Positions 28,162 through 35,565 of a DNA stretch of 64,000 nucleotides are shown here, piece by piece; the first letter of the stretch is position 1; every line of letters starts with the position of its first letter. Source of the DNA: Aequorivita sublithincola DSM 14238 (GTDB taxonomy: Bacteria > Bacteroidota > Bacteroidia > Flavobacteriales > Flavobacteriaceae); NCBI RefSeq assembly GCF_000265385.1, contig NC_018013.1, positions 3,144,501-3,208,500 on the forward strand, read 5' to 3'. The notes beneath the pieces were generated by a model. The model saw only the letters and a list, made by a program, of their open reading frames with translations, had not been told where the DNA came from and searched no databases. The position numbers were made by a program, and so were the translations under genes.

Positions 28162-29214
28162 TTAGTGGTATTGTTTTTTGTAGTATTCTTGATATTTTCC
28201 AGAGGTTACGTGTAATAGCCATTCTTCATTGGCAAGATACCAATCTATTGTTTTTGAAAGACCCTCCTCAAAAGTTACACTGGGTTTCCACCCTAAGTCG
28301 TTATTTATTTTGCTGGCATCAATGGCATAACGAAGATCATGCCCCGGTCTATCTTTTACAAATGTTATAAGTTTTGCGGAACTTCCCTCTGATCGCCCCA
28401 ATTTTTGATCCATTAACGTACAGAGTAATTTCACCAAATCTATATTTTTCCACTCGTTAAACCCACCAATATTATAGGTCTCACCACACTTTCCATCGTT
28501 TAGAATAAGATCTATTGCCTCTGCATGGTCTAGAACATATAACCAATCTCTGGTATAATTGCCATCGCCATAAACAGGCAGGGATTTATTATTAATGATA
28601 TTATGTATAAAAAGTGGAATCAATTTCTCAGGGAATTGATTTGGACCGTAATTATTGGAACAGTTGGAAATAATATAAGGAAGCTTAAATGTTTCGCCAT
28701 AAGCTCTAACAAAATGGTCCGAGCTCGCCTTTGAAGCGGAATAAGGAGAATTAGGATCGTAAGGCGTAGTTTCTGTAAATAACCCTTCTTGACCCAAGCT
28801 GCCGTAAACTTCGTCTGTACTGATATGATAAAAAAGCTTTCCGGAATAATCCCTTAACCAAAGTCTCTTGGAAGATTCCAGTAGGTTTAAAGTGCCTAAA
28901 ATGTTGGTCTTGGCAAAGCCTATAGGATCTGTAATAGATCGATCCACATGGCTCTCTGCTGCCAAATGCACCACAACATCAAACTTGTATTCTTCAAAAA
29001 TTAGGTCTATAGTTTTGGCGTCGGTTATATCGGCTTTTAAAAACTTGTAGTTTTGTTCATCCTCCACATCCCCTAGATTTTCCAAATTTCCGGCATAGGT
29101 TAGACTATCCAAATTATAAATTTTTGCTTGGGGATATTTTTTAACCAGTAAACGCACCACATGGGATCCAATAAATCCTGCTCCGCCAGTTATAAGTATT
29201 TTCTTGTTCTGCAT
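28162..29214 (-). CDS. rfbB: dTDP-glucose 4,6-dehydratase (copy 2)
   Basis: 350 residues from the ATG at 29214 (QNKKILITGGAGFIGSHV), matching the copy 1 start; an in-frame ATG at 29253 would add 13 residues that copy 1 lacks. HLAAESHVDRSI, STDEVYGSLG, YSASKASSDHFVRAY and NCSNNYGPNQFPEKLIPL are all present. It heads the second rfbBCDA operon and follows cysN on the same strand after about 90 bases. Having two full dTDP-rhamnose operons suggests two glycan loci were brought together. Confidence 0.96.
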   Translation of the reverse strand: MQNKKILITGGAGFIGSHVVRLLVKKYPQAKIYNLDSLTYAGNLENLGDVEDEQNYKFLKADITDAKTIDLIFEEYKFDVVVHLAAESHVDRSITDPIGFAKTNILGTLNLLESSKRLWLRDYSGKLFYHISTDEVYGSLGQEGLFTETTPYDPNSPYSASKASSDHFVRAYGETFKLPYIISNCSNNYGPNQFPEKLIPLFIHNIINNKSLPVYGDGNYTRDWLYVLDHAEAIDLILNDGKCGETYNIGGFNEWKNIDLVKLLCTLMDQKLGRSEGSSAKLITFVKDRPGHDLRYAIDASKINNDLGWKPSVTFEEGLSKTIDWYLANEEWLLHVTSGKYQEYYKKQYH

Positions 29215-29347
29215 AAATACGCTGCTACTTTTTTCTGAAATAATAAAGGGCATAAATATACACAGAATAATACAGATGAATTTCTATTATTCCTTACAAG
29301 AAACCCTAATGAAAAATTTTAATCACCCATAGAAAAACGTGGGCTCC

Positions 29348-30604
29348 CTAAACTATCATCCCCGCCGCAACGGTTTCATTGGTATTATCATCAATTAAAA
29401 TAATACTTCCTGTGGTACGATTTGTTCCGTATGAATCTATCATTAAAGGCTTGGTCGTTCTGATGGTTACCCGCCCAATGTCATTCATCTCAAAGGTTTC
29501 TTGGTCTTTTATACGGTCGTACGTATTTATATCAACTTTATACAAAACATTCTTTATCATCGCTTTTTGCGAATTCTCTGTATGATAAACGGTGTATTTT
29601 GTTCTTGGCTGAGACGGTTTACTGCTCATCCAACAAAGCATTACGTCAAACTCTTGCGAGGTTTCTGGCCTGTTGTTGGTTCTAACAATCATATCGCCTC
29701 TGCTAACGTCTATATCGTCTTCCAAGGTTATGGAAACAGACATTGGCACGAATGCTTCTTCAAACTCTTCCTCAAAACCATCTATACTTTTTATTTTCGA
29801 AGTAAACCCAGATGGAAGCGCAACCACAATATCTCCTTTTCTAAAAACCCCACTGGCAATTCTACCTGCATACCCGCGATAGTCTATAAACCCTTCTCTT
29901 TGCGGACGAAGTACCGTTTGTACAGGAAAACGTGCGTCAATTTTATTAAGGTCGTTGCTAATGTGTAAAGTTTCCAAAGTATATAATAATGCTGCACCCT
30001 TATACCAGTTCATATTGTCAGAACGATTCACCACATTGTCACCGTGTAAAGCACTTATCGGAATATAAGTTATGTCCTGGATTACAAGTTTGGAAGACAG
30101 TTTTTCATATTGACTAACGATATCGTCATAAACAGCCTCATCATAATTCACCAAATCCATTTTGTTGATACATACAATTAAGTGTGGTATTTGCAAAAGC
30201 GAAGCAATAAACGAGTGTCTCTTAGTTTGCTCTATAACGCCGTGTCTTGCATCCACCAAAATAATGGCTGCATTGGCCGTGGAAGCCCCCGTAATCATAT
30301 TCCGAGTATATTGAATATGACCAGGAGTATCTGCAATTATAAATTTTCTTTTGGGTGTGGTGAAATAACGATAAGCCACATCTATGGTAATCCCTTGCTC
30401 CCGCTCTTCTTTAAGCCCGTCAGTAAACATGGCAAGATCAATATTGTCGTGCCCTTTTTTCTTGCTCGTATTTTCAACGGCGGCTAATTGGTCTTCAAAA
30501 ATTGACTTTGAGTCGTAAAGCAATCTTCCAATCAAGGTGCTTTTACCATCGTCAACACTTCCTGCGGTTGTAAATCTTAATAATTGATTGTTGTCTATTG
30601 CCAT
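29348..30604 (-). CDS. cysN: Sulfate adenylyltransferase, large (GTPase) subunit
   Basis: 418 residues, the usual length of CysN without a fused APS kinase. Translation-factor-type GTPase: G1 AGSVDDGKSTLIGRLLYDS, G2 EREQGITIDVAYRYF, G3 ADTPGHIQYTRNM, G4 NKMDLV, then two beta-barrel domains. It drives APS formation from ATP and sulfate together with CysD. It is the last gene of the sulfate-activation operon; a four-helix-bundle gene and an 8-base tandem repeat now separate it from cysD. Confidence 0.97.
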   Translation of the reverse strand: MAIDNNQLLRFTTAGSVDDGKSTLIGRLLYDSKSIFEDQLAAVENTSKKKGHDNIDLAMFTDGLKEEREQGITIDVAYRYFTTPKRKFIIADTPGHIQYTRNMITGASTANAAIILVDARHGVIEQTKRHSFIASLLQIPHLIVCINKMDLVNYDEAVYDDIVSQYEKLSSKLVIQDITYIPISALHGDNVVNRSDNMNWYKGAALLYTLETLHISNDLNKIDARFPVQTVLRPQREGFIDYRGYAGRIASGVFRKGDIVVALPSGFTSKIKSIDGFEEEFEEAFVPMSVSITLEDDIDVSRGDMIVRTNNRPETSQEFDVMLCWMSSKPSQPRTKYTVYHTENSQKAMIKNVLYKVDINTYDRIKDQETFEMNDIGRVTIRTTKPLMIDSYGTNRTTGSIILIDDNTNETVAAGMIV

Positions 30605-30610
30605 TGTTTT

Positions 30611-30697
30611 TTAATATGTGAATTCGTGAGTTTGTGAATTTGTGAGTTTGTGAGTTTGTGAGTTTGTGAGCGTGTGAGCGTGTGAGCGTGTGAGCTT
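30611..30697. repeat. GTGAGTTT / GTGAGCGT octamer array
   Basis: About ten copies of an 8-base word: GTGAATTC, GTGAGTTT (several), GTGAATTT, then GTGAGCGT three times. It fills the space between the cysN start and the stop of the four-helix-bundle gene. Confidence 0.9.
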
Positions 30698-30699
30698 TT

Positions 30700-31047
30700 T
30701 TAATTTTTTAAAGTTTGGATTAGCTTTATCAGCATTCTTTTAATATAATATATTTTCTCTTTTAATATTTTTGAATCATCAATAAAACCTAATCTATTAG
30801 ATATTTCAATTTGAGTTTCCAATTCAGCGGCTGAGCCAAGACTGATATATAAAAATCTTTTAAATTCTTTCTTTGATTCCCGCGCTGCACCTTCAGCAAT
30901 ATTTGATGGAATGGATACTGATGCCCGACGAATCTGACTAGTAAGCCCAAATTTTTCTGAATCTGGAAAATTATGAGTAACCTTATATATTTCGATGACC
31001 AAATCCATCGACTCCTGATAAACCCTTAAATCGTTATGTGATTTCAT
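30700..31047 (-). CDS. Four-helix-bundle protein (23S rRNA intervening-sequence protein family), copy 1
   Basis: 115 residues from the ATG at 31047 (KSHNDLRVYQESMDLVIEIYKVT); an ATG 21 bases upstream adds residues encoded by repeat DNA and is less likely. Family marks are FPDSEKFGLTSQIRRASVSIPSNIAEGAAR and FLYISLGSAAELETQIEIS. The family was first found in intervening sequences of 23S rRNA genes and also includes Avd-like accessory proteins; the role of free-standing copies is unknown. It interrupts the cysD-cysN pair and is bordered on both sides by GTGA-type octamer repeats. Confidence 0.88.
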   Translation of the reverse strand: MKSHNDLRVYQESMDLVIEIYKVTHNFPDSEKFGLTSQIRRASVSIPSNIAEGAARESKKEFKRFLYISLGSAAELETQIEISNRLGFIDDSKILKEKIYYIKRMLIKLIQTLKN

Positions 31048-31049
31048 AA

Positions 31050-31103
31050 AACTCCACTTATTTACCAATTCACCTACTCACCCATTCACAGACTCACAAA
31101 CTA
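31050..31103. repeat. Degenerate GTGAATGG-type octamer repeat
   Basis: On the minus strand the words GTGAGTCT, GTGAATGG, GTGAGTAG, GTGAATTG and GTAAATAA follow each other. They lie between the cysD stop and the start of the four-helix-bundle gene and mirror the array on its other side, though in the opposite strand sense. Confidence 0.75.
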
Positions 31104-31108
31104 ACCTT

Positions 31109-32014
31109 TTAAAAATACCCCTGCTTCTTCCTATCCTCCATCGCCGTTTCCGAGCGTTTATCATCGGAGCGATTTCCTCTTTCCGTCATTCGCATTGCTG
31201 AAACTTCTTCAACAATCTTTTCCAAAGTATCTGCGTCAGATTCAATTCCACCTGTTATAGTAATATCTCCCAACGTTCTAAAACGGATTTTCTTGGTTTC
31301 TATCTTTTCGTTTTCTTCCAGTTTTAAATGTTCTGAAACCGGAATCCACGAATCACTTCGCCGAACAACTTCCCGTTGATGAGCTAAATATAAAGATGGG
31401 ATGCTGATGTTTTCACGTTTAATATAGTTCCAAACGTCCATTTCAGTCCAATTGCTTATTGGAAACGCTCTAAAATGTTCACCTTCAAAATACTTCCCGT
31501 TAAGCAAGTTCCATAATTCTGGGCGTTGGTTTTTAGGATCCCACTGACCAAAATCATCTCGATGTGAAAAGAAACGTTCCTTAGCACGTGCTTTTTCCTC
31601 ATCGCGTCTTCCGCCACCAATGGCGCAATCTACTTTGTTGCTTTCTATGGCATCCAATAAAGTGGTGATTTGGAGTGCATTTCGCGTAGCATTTCTACCT
31701 TTTTCTTCAGCAACTCTTCCCGTATCAATAGATTCCTGAACTGAGCCAACAATTAATTGTACTCCAAGTTCTTCAATTAAATCATCACGAAATTGAATGG
31801 TTTCAGGAAAGTTATGTCCTGTATCTACGTGCATTAATGGAAAAGGTATTTTAGAAGGATAAAACGCCTTTCTGGCCAAATGTGTTACAAGAATTGAATC
31901 TTTTCCACCTGAAAAAAGAATCACAGGATTTTCAAACTGCGCCCAAACTTCGCGAAGTATATAGATGGCTTCAGATTCCAATTCGTCTAGATAATCTAAA
32001 AAGTATTTATTCAT
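31109..32014 (-). CDS. cysD: Sulfate adenylyltransferase, small subunit
   Basis: 301 residues. PP-loop ATP pyrophosphatase fold with VILFSGGKDSILVTHLARKAF near residue 32, HVDTGHNFPETIQFRD, GGGRRDEEKARAKERFFSHRD, and FPISNWTEMDVWNYI. It forms APS with CysN in sulfate activation. It lies in the usual cysC-cysD-cysN order, but each junction of the operon has been widened by a four-helix-bundle gene and repeats. Confidence 0.97.
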   Translation of the reverse strand: MNKYFLDYLDELESEAIYILREVWAQFENPVILFSGGKDSILVTHLARKAFYPSKIPFPLMHVDTGHNFPETIQFRDDLIEELGVQLIVGSVQESIDTGRVAEEKGRNATRNALQITTLLDAIESNKVDCAIGGGRRDEEKARAKERFFSHRDDFGQWDPKNQRPELWNLLNGKYFEGEHFRAFPISNWTEMDVWNYIKRENISIPSLYLAHQREVVRRSDSWIPVSEHLKLEENEKIETKKIRFRTLGDITITGGIESDADTLEKIVEEVSAMRMTERGNRSDDKRSETAMEDRKKQGYF

Positions 32015-32029
32015 TTGTTAATTGGTTTA

Positions 32030-32101
32030 TTCGTTACTTCGTGATTCGTTAATTCGTTAATTCGTTAATTTGTGATTCGTTAATTCGTTAATTCGTTGTT
32101 T
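32030..32101. repeat. GTTAATTC octamer array
   Basis: Words GTTAATTC, GTGATTCG and GTTAATTT repeat about eight times directly upstream of cysD (beyond its start) and downstream of the next four-helix-bundle gene. Further degenerate copies of the same word lie at about 32630-32665 on the other side of that gene. Confidence 0.85.
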
Positions 32102-32163
32102 AAACGCAATCCAAAGAATCTCCACTTCCTCAGTAAAATTCATTAATCTGAAGTTTGAAAGTA

Positions 32164-32226
32164 ATCCAACGAATCCCAAATCCCTATTACCTATTACCTA
32201 TTACCTATTACCTAATGCCTATTACC
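32164..32226. repeat. ATTACCT heptamer array behind four-helix-bundle gene 2
   Basis: About six to eight copies of the 7-base word ATTACCT (GGTAATA on the coding strand) begin some eight bases after the stop codon of the gene at 32234. Adjacent filler is CCCAAATCCC, the same filler word as in the array at 23.4 kb. Confidence 0.85.
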
Positions 32227-32233
32227 TAAAATT

Positions 32234-32620
32234 TCACTTCTCATCATTCTTATTACTTAAATATCTTATATATCCATTAATCAGTTGGATGCACTTTTCG
32301 ACTTGTAAGCGAATTTCTTTTAAAGTTTCCAAATTTATGTAATCGCAATCTTTTGCTTCAACGGAATGGTCTAATATTTCTGAAACGGATCCTCTGGAAT
32401 ATCTTAAAAAATTGATATTTTCTTTGTAATGATAACTTCCCCAACCTTCAGCTATATTAGCTGTTGAAGAACGAGCGGCCCGCAATATTTGTGAGTACAA
32501 TTCAAATTTCTCATTTTTTGGAAGTTTAATTAAAACATTTTCTTTCAAATAGACTTTCAAATTATAACATTCCTTCCAGCAATTCAATTCCTCAAAATTC
32601 CCAGCCATAATTTTTTTCAT
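32234..32620 (-). CDS. Four-helix-bundle protein (23S rRNA intervening-sequence protein family), copy 2
   Basis: 128 residues. NFEELNCWKECYNLKVYLKENV, LPKNEKFELYSQILRAARSSTANIAEGWGSYHYKENINFLRYSRGSVSEILDHSVEAK are the family signatures. It is only distantly similar to copy 1 (30700-31047), so this is not a local tandem duplication. A start at 32608 (MAGNFEEL) is also possible. It interrupts the cysC-cysD spacing and has 7-8 base repeats on both sides. The molecular role is unknown. Confidence 0.88.
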   Translation of the reverse strand: MKKIMAGNFEELNCWKECYNLKVYLKENVLIKLPKNEKFELYSQILRAARSSTANIAEGWGSYHYKENINFLRYSRGSVSEILDHSVEAKDCDYINLETLKEIRLQVEKCIQLINGYIRYLSNKNDEK

Positions 32621-32625
32621 TAAGT

Positions 32626-32722
32626 TGGTTAATTGGATAATTCGGGATTCGTTAATTCGTTAATCCGAAGTTTAAAAGCAAATCCAACGATTCCCCGAAT
32701 CCCGAATCCCGAATCCCAAATT
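32626..32722. repeat. GTTAATTC octamers and GGGATTC heptamers upstream of four-helix-bundle gene 2
   Basis: GTTAATTC-type words at about 32627-32665, then GAATCCC/CCCGAAT heptamers (GGGATTC on the coding strand, four copies) at 32689-32720 that begin about ten bases after the cysC stop codon. Confidence 0.8.
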
Positions 32723-32726
32723 ACCG

Positions 32727-33320
32727 TCAAATCTTCTTAGCTATCACTCCCATAATTACCAAAACCGCCTCATCTACCGAAACCACCGTCGTATCAATTT
32801 CAATATCAGGAATCATCGGAGCTTCATAAGGAGCATTGACTCCAGTAAAATTCTTTATCTCTCCAGCTCTTGCTTTTGCATAGAGCCCTTTCGTGTCTCT
32901 TTTTTCACATTCTTCAATAGGCGTATTTACAAAAACCTCTACAAAGTTATTATAACCTACAATACGCTTCACATTTTCTCGATCTTCACGATACGGAGAT
33001 ACGAATGACGCCAAAACAACCAAGCCAGCATCAATCATTAAGTTGGCAACTTCGGCAATGCGCCTAATATTTTCGGTTCTATCTTCTGGAGAAAAAGATA
33101 GATTATTGTTTAAACCCTTGCGCACATTATCGCCATCCAAAAGATACGTATGAATACCACGCTCAAAAAGTGCCATTTCCACCGCATCTGCAATAGTAGA
33201 TTTCCCCGAACCCGAAAGCCCCGTAAACCATAGCAACATTGGTTTTTGTTTCTTTAATTCGCTTCGTTGTATTTTCGAAATACTGAAATCATGCCGAATC
33301 ACATTTTCCTCCATATTCAA
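32727..33320 (-). CDS. cysC: Adenylylsulfate (APS) kinase
   Basis: 197 residues. Walker [16 protein letters not shown] near residue 35, LLDGDNVRKGLNNNLSFSPEDRTENIRR (APS-binding), LASFVSPYREDRE, and CEKRDTKGLYAKARAGEIKNFTGVNAPYE are the standard CysC motifs. It phosphorylates APS to PAPS. With CysD, CysN and CysQ it forms a complete PAPS cycle. Spacing to the upstream DUF2061 gene is about 120 bases and includes a degenerate relic of the 23.4 kb repeat (near 33353-33400). Confidence 0.97.
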   Translation of the reverse strand: MNMEENVIRHDFSISKIQRSELKKQKPMLLWFTGLSGSGKSTIADAVEMALFERGIHTYLLDGDNVRKGLNNNLSFSPEDRTENIRRIAEVANLMIDAGLVVLASFVSPYREDRENVKRIVGYNNFVEVFVNTPIEECEKRDTKGLYAKARAGEIKNFTGVNAPYEAPMIPDIEIDTTVVSVDEAVLVIMGVIAKKI

Positions 33321-33443
33321 CTAATTTAAAACTTTTATAAAAATATCTAAATCTGTCACATTGAGCTCCACCAATAACTAGCTGGACGAAGTGCCATATT
33401 AACAAATTCCCAAACTCATCTCTACAAAACAACCCTCTACCCA

Positions 33444-33866
33444 CTACCCTCTACTCTCTAACCCGTAATCCATACGGTACCAAACGCGTTCGTGAAGATA
33501 ATATAAAATCATTTTGGTCAAAAGTTCCGAGAGACCAATCTTGAGTCCGATTAGCGGATTTCCAGTTACTAACCAAGACAGCAACATAGTGTCTAAGGTT
33601 CCAACCCCTCGCCAAGTAAGGGTTTTAAAAATGTGGCGTTTTCTACTTTCACGAACAATTCCTTTTTTAGAAAGATTAATTTTAAACCAAACCCTTTCGT
33701 GGAAATAATACAGAATCATCTTCGTAAATACTTCTGCCAAACCAATTTTAAGTCCCGTCCAAGGATTTCCCGTGATGAACCACGACAACAAAATCGTGTC
33801 CAAGGTTCCCACCATCCGCCATGTTATAGTTTTGGCAATATGTCTTTTACGGGATGGATCTCTCAT
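33444..33866 (-). CDS. DUF2061 membrane protein with two tandem copies of the domain
   Basis: 140 residues made of two nearly equal halves: SRKRHIAKTITWRMVGTLDT at residue 5 and SRKRHIFKTLTWRGVGTLDT at residue 75, each followed by LLSW, TGNP, GLKIGLAE or GLSE, and KMILYYFHERVW. Each half has two membrane helices. DUF2061 is often found beside sulfate-activation genes, and one copy per protein is common. The function is unknown; a role in sulfate or PAPS metabolism is suggested by context only. The last five residues (LESRG) come from a GGGTAGAG-type repeat. One base separates it from cysQ. Confidence 0.88.
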   Translation of the reverse strand: MRDPSRKRHIAKTITWRMVGTLDTILLSWFITGNPWTGLKIGLAEVFTKMILYYFHERVWFKINLSKKGIVRESRKRHIFKTLTWRGVGTLDTMLLSWLVTGNPLIGLKIGLSELLTKMILYYLHERVWYRMDYGLESRG

Positions 33867-33867
33867 A

Positions 33868-34656
33868 TTAACGCTTCACCAAAAAATAGTTGTTCAATAA
33901 ATTGGGTTTGTTGTATTGCATTGGTTTTCCTGTGCTTTGGTCTATCACTAAAACACCCGCGGCATTACAAATAGCGTGGCCAGCCGCAGTATCCCACTCC
34001 ATTGTTGGCGCGAATCGCGGATAAATATGCGCCAAACCCTCAGCCACCAAACAGAACTTTAAAGAACTTCCTTTGGAAACGATTTCTACTCTATTATCCT
34101 TTTCTATTTCTGAAATGAAATTTTTAGTGTCTTCATTTAGATGCGAACGACTACCAACAACTATTACTTCGGAAGTAATTGGCGATGGTTTTATAATTTT
34201 AGCTTTTTCGAATATTTCTTCCAAGGAAATCTTTTCCGAAGAAACAATAATCTTTTTTGAAGATTTTTCGTCTTCAGAAGTAAAATATAGTTCTTTTGAA
34301 ACTGGAACATATATCACACCAAGAATCGGACTGCCATTTTCTATAAGGGCAATATTTACAGTGAATTCGCCATTGCGTTTTATAAATTCTTTAGTGCCAT
34401 CAACCGGATCCACAATCCAGCAACGGGTCCAATCTTTTCTTTCAGAATAATCTAGCTGACGATTTTCTTCACTTATAATTTGAATGCCTGTAGGTTTTAA
34501 ATAGCCGTTAATCACTTCATTCGCGTTTTTATCGGCTTGCGTTAAAGGGGAATTGTCATCCTTTGTTTCCACACCAAAGTCTGTTTCATACACTTTAAGT
34601 ATTTCTATTCCTGCATCTAAAGCAGCTTTTATGGCTATTGATAAATTAGTTTTCAT
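33868..34656 (-). CDS. cysQ: 3'(2'),5'-bisphosphate nucleotidase (PAP phosphatase)
   Basis: 262 residues, inositol-monophosphatase superfamily. DNSPLTQADKNANEVI near residue 34, ISEENRQLDYSERKDW (metal-binding Glu), CWIVDPVDGTKEFIKRNGEFTVNIALIENG with the DPxDGT motif, and PTMEWDTAAGHAICNAAG with the C-terminal WDTAAG motif. It removes the 3'-phosphate of PAP left after sulfotransfer or PAPS reduction. It is the first gene of the sulfate-activation operon. Confidence 0.95.
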   Translation of the reverse strand: MKTNLSIAIKAALDAGIEILKVYETDFGVETKDDNSPLTQADKNANEVINGYLKPTGIQIISEENRQLDYSERKDWTRCWIVDPVDGTKEFIKRNGEFTVNIALIENGSPILGVIYVPVSKELYFTSEDEKSSKKIIVSSEKISLEEIFEKAKIIKPSPITSEVIVVGSRSHLNEDTKNFISEIEKDNRVEIVSKGSSLKFCLVAEGLAHIYPRFAPTMEWDTAAGHAICNAAGVLVIDQSTGKPMQYNKPNLLNNYFLVKR

Positions 34657-34784
34657 CCTGAAATTTTGTTAGAAGCACGAAGTTACTATAATTTGAATAA
34701 AGAGAACCTTCATATTTGACTGTCGTTCTCTTAAAAAAATAGAAAAAACAACACGTTAAAAAAAGGCTAAACCCTCCTACTTTA

Positions 34785-34815
34785 TTGTTCTCTGAAGAGC
34801 TATTGGCTATCTTTG
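34785..34815 (+). promoter_or_regulatory. Promoter of dps
   Basis: TTG (34785-34787) and TATCTTTG (34808-34815) are 20 bases apart, a full match to the Bacteroidota -33/-7 promoter. The -7 element ends 23 bases before the dps ATG at 34839. Confidence 0.7.
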
Positions 34816-34838
34816 AGAAAACCTTAAAAAAACAAAAC

Positions 34839-35330
34839 ATGGGCTATTTAAACCTAGATAAAACAAAAACTACTGCCACTGCAAAAGAATTAAACGTACT
34901 GTTGGCAGACTATCATTTATACTATCAAAAACTTCGAAATTTCCATTGGAATGTGGTTGGTAAAAATTTCTTCGAACTTCACGTAAAATTTGAAGAAATG
35001 TATGACGATGCTAAACTAAAAGTGGATGAAGTTGCTGAACGTATCTTAACACTCCGTTTTCAGCCAGAAAGTAATTTTTCAAATTATTTGAAAACTAGTA
35101 ACATCAAAGAATCTTCTGAAGACACTAAAGATGTTGAAATGGTTAAAATACTGCTGGACGACCACGGAAAACTTCTAAAACAAATGCGAAAAGTTGTTGA
35201 AACTGCAGATAAAGCTGGCGATGAAGGAACCATAGATATGATTGGTGGCTTTATTGGCCATATTGAAAAAGTAAGCTGGATGCTGGATGCTTGGTCTATG
35301 AAGAGCACGGATAATCATCCGGAAGCGTAG
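34839..35330 (+). CDS. dps: Dps-family ferritin-like DNA-protecting protein
   Basis: 163 residues from the ATG at 34839; an upstream in-frame ATG at 34785 is rejected because the promoter lies over it. The ferroxidase-site signature is complete: NFHWNVVGKNFFELHVKFEEMYDDAKLKVDEVAERI near residue 40. The C-terminal helix has DEGTIDMIGGFIGHIEKVSWMLDAW. It would form a 12-mer that oxidises and stores iron and protects DNA under oxidative stress. The stop codon TAG is followed at once by a 15-copy 7-base repeat and then a terminator. Confidence 0.95.
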   Translation: MGYLNLDKTKTTATAKELNVLLADYHLYYQKLRNFHWNVVGKNFFELHVKFEEMYDDAKLKVDEVAERILTLRFQPESNFSNYLKTSNIKESSEDTKDVEMVKILLDDHGKLLKQMRKVVETADKAGDEGTIDMIGGFIGHIEKVSWMLDAWSMKSTDNHPEA

Positions 35331-35333
35331 ATT

Positions 35334-35440
35334 AGACGGTAGACGGTAGACGGTAGACGGTAGACGGTAGACGGTAGACGGTAGACGGTAGACGGTAGAC
35401 GGTAGACGGTAGACGGTAGACGGTAGACGGTAGACGGTAG
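35334..35440 (+). repeat. (AGACGGT)15 heptamer array 3' of dps
   Basis: Fifteen perfect copies of AGACGGT (35334-35438) plus AG, starting three bases after the dps stop codon and ending ten bases before a terminator stem. Because the unit contains TAG and its length is not a multiple of three, TAG appears in all three plus-strand frames. The same heptamer, five copies, follows the gene that ends at 47969. Confidence 0.97.
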
Positions 35441-35450
35441 ATAAAATAAA

Positions 35451-35500
35451 AAAAAGCTGAGAAAGTTTGACAATTTGTTCATTCTTTTTCAGCTTTTTTT
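35451..35500. terminator. Rho-independent terminator between dps and the phosphatase-barrel gene
   Basis: Stem AAAAAGCTGAGAAAG at 35451-35465 pairs with CTTTTTCAGCTTTTT at 35484-35498 (one mismatch), with an 18-base loop and a T-run. The symmetric A and T runs make it usable on both strands, which suits two convergent genes. Confidence 0.8.
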
Positions 35501-35565
35501 GTTAAAAATCTTACTTTCAAGACGAAATCAAATTCCCCTTTAGGGGCTAGGGGGTCAAAACGTAT

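Noticed and set aside
34785..34838. Longer N-terminus for Dps
   Set aside because: The upstream ATG lies within the -33/-7 promoter, and the added residues are absent from the family; the start at 34839 fits.
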